Program-made: the position numbers and the translations under genes
Part shown: positions 59,201-64,000 of the stretch, one piece after another
How positions within the stretch are numbered: position 1 is the first letter of the stretch
Layout of the letters: each line of letters starts with the position of its first letter
Notes under the pieces: model-generated
What the model was told of the DNA's origin: nothing
The model's database searches: none
What the model saw: the letters and a program-made list of their open reading frames with translations, nothing else
Assembly (NCBI GenBank): GCA_910574455.1
Contig: CAJSYZ010000012.1
Location: 1,171,317 to 1,235,316 of the forward strand
Length of the DNA: 64,000 bases
Reading direction: 5' to 3'
From: Trichaptum fuscoviolaceum
Taxonomy: Eukaryota > Basidiomycota > Agaricomycetes > Hymenochaetales > Trichaptaceae

Positions 59201-59706
59201 TAGGGCATATATTCCTTTGGGATGTCGAGTTTTTCTGGTGGTGGTAGTTTCTGTTGTTTTTCTTGTTCCATTCGGGTTGAAATCGTAATCTTGTTTATGG
59301 TGATTGCATCGTTTCCCCAGTCTATCTTTGGTTTAGCTTGTTTAAACCAAGGTAGGCCTAGTATAACGTCGTCCTTTGGGATATGAGTGAGGTAGAAATG
59401 TGGTGAAAGAGTGTGGGGGTGTGTGATGTGGATTCGAGTTCGTTTGGTGACACTGCCTTCTGTGTTGAGTGTACCATCGGCGTTACTGACTAGTATGGGT
59501 TTGTCGATTTTCTGCGTTTTTAGTTTGAGTTTGTTGGCTAGTTTTGAGTTGATGAAATTGAGTTGTGCTCCGGTGTCGAGTAGAGCTGAGAGTGTGTGAG
59601 GTTGTCCGTTAATGAGTACCGTGATGGGTATGCGAAAAGAGCGAGTGTTTCCGTTGATAGTGATGGTGTTGAGTTGAATCGGATTAACCAACTCGGAGTT
59701 GATCAA
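56269..59706 (-). pseudogene. pol: Element 2 pol: protease, RT, RNase H, integrase, chromodomain; one in-frame stop
   Basis: One frame of 1146 codons. Protease DTGA at residues 44-47. RT begins near 200 (NDLLKKGFIKPS, FFISKKDGTLRPIQDYR) with catalytic YMDD at about 352-355. RNase H is marked by ETDASAVATGAV. Integrase has an HHCC zinc finger (HHDLPTRNHPG to CAICQQ) and a DDE core (NIDFITDLPES, ISDRGPQFAS, TAYHPQTDGQAERTNQE). The chromodomain is KREYLVKWLGYPTSENQWI. Codon 281 is TGA (58866-58864), between LLNQLQ and SKYFTTLD, inside RT; the same frame resumes at once. This copy would be inactive on its own unless the stop is read through. There is no ATG at the pol start, in line with frameshift expression from gag. 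Confidence 0.9.
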
Positions 59707-60845
59707 AAATTTCCATCATCATCGTCAAAATCGTCGTTGTCATCATTGGGATCGGGCATTTCGTCTAGCATGTTGAACAATGCTTCCTGTTCCTGTCCAT
59801 TGAGGTCTGTCATCATTTCATGGATCTGGATTGCGCGTTCAGCAATCAAATCGTCCGGGTCATCGGGTTCTTCGTCAAGTTCCATCGAGTTGATGTTTCG
59901 CTTCTTGAATCGTCCATTGTTTCGTCTGAAGTTGTTCTGGAATTTCCTTGGGGATTTTCCTGAGCTTCGGAACTTCGAGGTGCGTGCGGGACATGAAGGG
60001 CATTTGTTTGCGAAATGTCCTGCCTTCTTGCAGTAGAAACAGAGTCCATCTGCTTGCGCTTTCTTCTTTTCCTCGGGCGTAAGCTTGTTGAAGTACATCG
60101 CATAGAGCTTGAATGATTCTTCCAAATTTTCCGGTTCCTCGGGTTGGTCTGATTCGGGTTCAGAATCTATGTCCATCTCGTTGAGTCGTCGTCTGCGAAA
60201 TTTGTTGAATCGAGGTCGATTATATGAAGATTGTCCATAACGGTTGCGGAGTCGATTGAACGGGCGGTTGTCCTGATAGATCTCCTCGTATGATTTTCCT
60301 ATCTTCCTGGCTGCTTCGTAGTACGGTGCCATTATCTTTATTCCATTGTCTGGAACTGGGATATCCTTCTGAAGTAGTGCGGTTCGCGTATGTCGCAGTA
60401 ATCCATTCTTGAACATGGAAAAGAGTACTGTGAAGTCAGTAATGTTTGCTTCACGTGTGAGTCGCTGGAAGTTATGAATGTAATCGTCGATTTTGTCCGT
60501 AGGTGCTTGCTTAAGGCTAGAGAGTTCCTTGAATGCATCGGCGATGTAATCGGTTGAGATGAAATGTGACTTGAATTTGTCAACGAATTGTTGCCAAGTC
60601 ATAACCCATTGTGCGTTGTCCTGTTCGTCTTTAACATTCTTTGCAAAGATTGCAGCGGGTCCTTCAGTGCAAAAGGAGAGTGCAAATCGTATTTTGCGTT
60701 GATCGGTTGCATAGTCCAAATTGTTGAGTGCCAAGTAGTTTTCAACTAGGCTAAGCCATCGGCTAGCTTCGCTTCGTTTGCCGGTAAAGTTAAAAGGTTT
60801 GTTTGCTCCGGTGCCTCGTGGTTGATGGTCTGCTTGATCGGCCAT
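59703..60845 (-). CDS. gag: Element 2 gag, capsid and nucleocapsid
   Basis: From ATG 60845, 380 aa. The capsid-like part (FTGKRSEASRWLSLVENYL, WQQFVDKFKSHF, DDYIHNFQRLTREANI) is typical of Ty3/Gypsy gag. The nucleocapsid zinc knuckle is C-x2-C-x4-H-x4-C (CFYCKKAGHFANKC) at about 275, followed by a basic stretch and an acidic C-terminus. The same frame is open upstream to 61842 without another ATG. That 333-codon extension is protein-like (Pro-rich and acidic near gag; structured around YVPIAAQVPVG and YRLDKSRRKVYLHF), so gag may be longer if a non-ATG, spliced or frameshifted start is used. Confidence 0.85.
   Translation of the reverse strand: MADQADHQPRGTGANKPFNFTGKRSEASRWLSLVENYLALNNLDYATDQRKIRFALSFCTEGPAAIFAKNVKDEQDNAQWVMTWQQFVDKFKSHFISTDYIADAFKELSSLKQAPTDKIDDYIHNFQRLTREANITDFTVLFSMFKNGLLRHTRTALLQKDIPVPDNGIKIMAPYYEAARKIGKSYEEIYQDNRPFNRLRNRYGQSSYNRPRFNKFRRRRLNEMDIDSEPESDQPEEPENLEESFKLYAMYFNKLTPEEKKKAQADGLCFYCKKAGHFANKCPSCPARTSKFRSSGKSPRKFQNNFRRNNGRFKKRNINSMELDEEPDDPDDLIAERAIQIHEMMTDLNGQEQEALFNMLDEMPDPNDDNDDFDDDDGNF
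59706..59712 (-). promoter_or_regulatory. -1 ribosomal frameshift site joining gag and pol
   Basis: Read on the minus strand in the gag frame: A AAT TTT followed directly by the gag stop TGA (59705-59703). This is a canonical X XXY YYZ slippery heptamer. A -1 slip leads to TTG ATC AAC, which is exactly the open pol frame. A downstream pseudoknot was not assessed. Confidence 0.8.
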
Positions 60846-61856
60846 TTCGACTATCACTGGGGTTCCTGGGGGTGTAGGTGATGGTGGGGGTGGGGGTGGC
60901 TGTGGAAGGTTTTCCTGATCAGGGTGTTCGTCGTTTTCCAGAGTTTCGGGTACAGGTGAGCTTCGGTTACTATTGTTGGCGTTAACCGATGTAGATCCTG
61001 CGGCTGAGTGTGCAGATCCTTCGGCGGTGTGTGCCGTGTCCTCGGCTTCTGAGTCTTCTTCTGATTCGTCTGAAGTTTCTGCTTCAGATTCTCGTCTGCG
61101 TCTTCTGAGTTCAGCTTCCTCTTTCTCTAGTTGCTCGAGAGTGAGGATAGTTTGTGTCTCCTGCGAAGTGTAGTTCTTGGGAGGTGGAGTCCAAGTGGGT
61201 ATCCAAGTTGCGCCTTCTTCAAATCTGGTGTCGATGCGGAGTCCTTCGAATTGTCCTACAAGTTCTGGTTCTTCGGATTCGAGTTCAGAAACAGGTGCGG
61301 GTGTTTCAGTCTTCGGTTGGGTGAATGTGAGGAGTGGGGAGGTTTGTTCAGCTTTAGGTGCTGCTGCTGCTGCGTAAGATAATGAGGGTAGTGCTGTCGA
61401 TTCAGCAGGTGGTGCTTTGGTTTTAGCTGGTGGTGCTTCTGGTTGAGTAGTGGTTAATGGCGAGTGTTGTGAAGGAGCGGGTGATGCGAGTTGAGAAGAA
61501 ACAACTCTGGGTGAGTTAAGTCGACTGCCTGTTCTTGATGTTCTTGCAAGTATCTGGTCGATTTCTTCCTGACTGGGTTCGATTCCTGCGTACCAAGTAT
61601 TAACCTGTTTGTAGTATGTGGGCGGGTTCTTGATGGTATGCGAGATTGCTCTCCAAGTGTCGTGTCCTGAGTGAAAATGAAGGTAGACTTTTCTTCTGGA
61701 TTTGTCAAGTCTGTACCAGGCTCGGTTTACTGGGTCAAATTCAGCGTTTTCTGGGCGGGTAACTCCAACGGGTACTTGTGCTGCTATGGGTACGTATTTT
61801 CCTGGGACTGGTGGTCTGTCTTTCGGCGCCAGTTTAACGAGTTACTGAAATTTAAT

Positions 61857-62456
61857 TCAGTTGGTGTCTTCGTTTGCTGGGGGAGTCGGAGTAACGGTTC
61901 GGCTTCCCTCTTCGGGTTCAACAGGGGGTGGAGTAATGGATCGGATGGATGCTTCGAGAGGTGGGCTGGCAACTCGAGTGGGTGGTTCAGAGTGTAGTAG
62001 GTAACAAATACACTTTCGTATTTCGGTTGCAACGTCCTGGGGTTGTCCGGGCCAATAAACGATTGATGTGAGGTTCAAGAGGGTTTCTCTTTCGGAGAAA
62101 TGATCAATGGCGTTGTCAACTTTGGTGTGGCAGATTCCAATAAGGCCTTTACGAAGGTAACAATCGGGGATGTATGGCTTTCCTTCGAACCAAAAGATGC
62201 CGTGTCGGTAGATCCAATTAATGGGGTCGTGTCGTATAGAGTGTAGACGGAGTTGGAGGTATTGTAGGTCGTATTTGGAGTTCTGTTGGATCGGATGAAC
62301 TAATGCACTATTAACAAGGTGCTGATAGTTGTCTTCAATTAGTTGGTCGAAGTTGGGGGCGGGAGCGGGAGCTTGATTCGCCAGATTGATTAATTGGTTG
62401 TTGTAATGTATTCCTGAGTCGTCTTCCTGTCCTTTGGAAAGTTTGTCTGAGGTTTC
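61857..62456 (-). CDS. Element 2 upstream ORF f with integrase-like zinc-binding segment
   Basis: Open frame of about 199 codons with no ATG. It overlaps ORF e by about 120 nt in a different frame and ends 15 nt before the open gag frame. It begins QEDDSGIHYNN, continues WIYRHGIFWFEGKPYIPDC, and has GICHTKVDNAIDHFSERETL, SIVYWPGQPQDVATEIRKC. The His, His, Trp-Pro-Gly and Cys spacing recalls the zinc finger of retroviral integrases (H2C2), here detached from pol. The C-terminus is Pro-rich. Lack of ATG suggests expression by splicing or frameshifting from ORF e, or decay. Confidence 0.45.
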   Translation of the reverse strand, partial: ETSDKLSKGQEDDSGIHYNNQLINLANQAPAPAPNFDQLIEDNYQHLVNSALVHPIQQNSKYDLQYLQLRLHSIRHDPINWIYRHGIFWFEGKPYIPDCYLRKGLIGICHTKVDNAIDHFSERETLLNLTSIVYWPGQPQDVATEIRKCICYLLHSEPPTRVASPPLEASIRSITPPPVEPEEGSRTVTPTPPANEDTN

Positions 62457-62967
62457 CTAAAGTTCTGGAAGGTCCTGGAGCGGGTGTGGGAGTTCGATCG
62501 GATGTTCGAAGTTGAGGGAAGGGACGTAGGGCTTGTTCTACACTTGGGGGTGTAGTGATCGGAGGGTTGGAGTGATTTGGAGTTGCTGGAGGTAGTAATC
62601 TGTTGTGCTCAGATACTTCGTTCCAATGGTGGGTTGGGTTCTCGAAATCTGTTCCTTCCTCGGCGGAGTATGCGTAGGTTTCCTGAGTAACGGTGGGTTC
62701 TAATCGAGGGGGTACAAGTTGATCGTAGAGGCTTTCGTTATCTTCTTGTGTTCGATGTTCGTACTCGGAATAGTCCTGTGGGTCTGTCCTGCTTTCGTCA
62801 AGTTCGGAGGGGTTATGAGGGGGTGTGTCGGATTGGTATGAAGTGGGTTGTAAGTCGTAAATGGAGACGGGGTTAAGGATGTTGATCCTTAGTACGCCTG
62901 CCAACGGTAGTTCCGTGCGATCGGCGAGTAGTATAGTAATCCTCAGGTTGGGCACTTCCTCGGGTTA
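62335..62967 (-). CDS. Element 2 upstream ORF e, about 206 aa
   Basis: Open frame after a stop at about 62968, with no internal ATG; the first possible start is GTG 62955. A hydrophobic start (LRITILLADRTELPLAGVLRI, shown by part only) is followed by an acidic, Pro/Ser-rich region and a basic Arg-rich end (RTGRRLRNTL, SSRSRPQLRP). No family. It probably needs an upstream exon or is translated from a non-ATG start. Confidence 0.35.
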
Positions 62968-63546
62968 TCAACCCTTTGAGCTACAAGAGTATGCGTGAGT
63001 GATATTAACGTCTTCGGATACCTTGTCCTTTCTGTCTTCCTAGGTTCGCTGGATAATCTGTTTCGATGTTCACCGTGTATTGCTGTCGTCTACGAGTGAG
63101 GGTATGCGTGTCTTCCGGCTGTGGCAGTTTCTGTGGTGGATGAGACCTTTCCCCTGCTTCCTTCTTCTCTTCAAGTTACGTTGGACGTGGCTAAGCTGCT
63201 TGAATGGGTCGCGATCCTCTGCTTCACGCTATCACCAACCAAACGCGTAACAAGGACCGTAAATTCTGTCGTGAACCTGCTTAATTTCTGTGATTACTTG
63301 TCTGTCGCTTCCTTCCAAGTATAGCACTGTATGCTTGGTGTATTCGATCGTACTGTCGTTCGTATTCCTTTCGTTCCTATATGATAGTTAGTAGACAAGG
63401 GCCAGTTGTAATACTTAACCGTCAGTATTCCGGATTGGAATGCGTAGGGTGTACCGATTTATTCTGCTGTAGAATGTGGTAGAGCGTAGAGGGGGTTTGT
63501 TTCGGAGTTGAGATCGATCTCAGATGAGAAGGAAGTCAATCCTAAT
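62968..63546. other. Leader region of element 2
   Basis: Between the 5' LTR and the first open frame. The bases next to the LTR (on the element strand, ATTAGGATTGACTTCC) should be the primer-binding site, but I cannot match them to a particular tRNA. Plus-strand ORFs here are shadows. Confidence 0.4.
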
Positions 63547-64000
63547 TGTTACGTTCACGGCTTCGATGGACTTATCACGGAAATGATAAGTGACCAAAGC
63601 GTTGTTGGGTGAAGTAGCAAGTACAGTATAGAGGGTCCGCTTTGTGAGGGTCTCTATACCGGAAGTCGTGGGTGAACAGAGTCTTTGGTACGTGATTGTA
63701 AAAGACTATAGGAGGATTGACTTAAGTGTCATCCTGGGGCGCTATGTACATGGCCTTATATACTACAGAGAACAATAGAGTGGAGCAAGGAATGAAACTA
63801 CATCATCGCGGGTCAGAAGTGGAGTGAGTCCGTCATAGTGGCTCTAATTAATGGAGGATGATGTCAGATCGGAGCATAGGTGGAGTGGAGTGGAGTAGAA
63901 TGATGTATCATCGGAGTGGAAGGTCCCTGGGGCTCCCGGAGTGAAGGTGGAGCAAGTGGAGCCATCGGAGTGTGGAGTTAATGATGAAAGAATGATGCAA
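63547..64000 (-). repeat. 5' LTR of element 2, cut by the window edge
   Basis: 454 bp visible. By eye it matches the left LTR with one substitution (base 7, A versus G) and one extra C near 63925. It starts TGTTAC. Confidence 0.92.

Larger units (their letters stand above)
53148..64000 (-). mobile_element. Ty3/Gypsy element 2, chromovirus-type, about 10.9 kb
   Basis: Bounded by near-identical direct repeats at 53148-53697 and 63547 onward (cut by the window). Oriented on the minus strand: 5' LTR at right, leader, upstream open frames (62967-61842), gag (60845-59703), pol (59706-56269), four extra ORFs (56223-53865), 3' LTR at left. It was inserted into element 1's integrase frame. Pol order is protease, RT, RNase H, integrase, chromodomain, which defines Ty3/Gypsy chromoviruses. 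The size and the extra ORFs exceed those of an ordinary chromovirus (5-7 kb). Confidence 0.92.

Overview
The window is from a filamentous basidiomycete, almost certainly a mushroom-forming Agaricomycete. Coding sequence is broken by many 45-65 nt introns with GT-AG ends (a few GC-AG), and gene families typical of agarics are present: degenerate JmjC-like proteins, MYND-finger proteins, C-terminal GATA fingers and multi-exon GH18 chitinases. Exon models were built by hand from splice sites and frame. In most of them the exon lengths sum to a multiple of three and the joined product matches a known family.

Layout. 1-9.5 kb is an accessory region: a partial gene at the left edge, a 1060-aa JmjC-like gene, a pair of small unknown genes, and Ser/Pro-rich repeat proteins. 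9.5-13.7 kb holds a divergent pair (unknown protein / GATA-finger protein) and a MYND-finger protein. 13.7-21.9 kb is gene-poor, with a membrane-anchored protein resembling fungal NLR N-termini, a 17-bp minisatellite and a decayed gene. 21.9-42.1 kb is a conserved block: glutamine amidotransferase, two GH18 chitinases (one with a CBM5 domain), the exosome helicase MTR4 divergent from translation factor eIF3l, a YPK1/SGK-type AGC kinase, an intron-containing tRNA-Pro, and a membrane-anchored aldo/keto reductase. 42-49 kb is repeat-rich, with a probably frameshifted 3'-5' exonuclease gene, a BCS1-like AAA pseudogene and a protease-like gene.

49.3-64 kb records two successive retrotransposon insertions. 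A 672-codon unknown gene is cut off by the LTR of Ty3/Gypsy element 1, so its last seven codons are LTR sequence. Element 1 is split inside its integrase by a much younger Ty3/Gypsy element 2, whose LTRs differ by about two changes over some 450 bp. Element 2 is about 10.9 kb and runs off the right edge. It has gag and pol joined at a canonical -1 slippery heptamer, a chromodomain integrase, one in-frame TGA inside reverse transcriptase, and extra open frames on both sides: four overlapping ORFs between pol and the 3' LTR, and a coding-like, ATG-poor region before gag that holds an integrase-like zinc-binding segment.

The most novel features are the extra ORFs of element 2 and the nested capture of the host gene. 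Also notable are the microexons of the two chitinases, a small gene whose exons look duplicated, and a JmjC-like protein lacking a key metal ligand. Family assignments rest on motif recognition without database searches.
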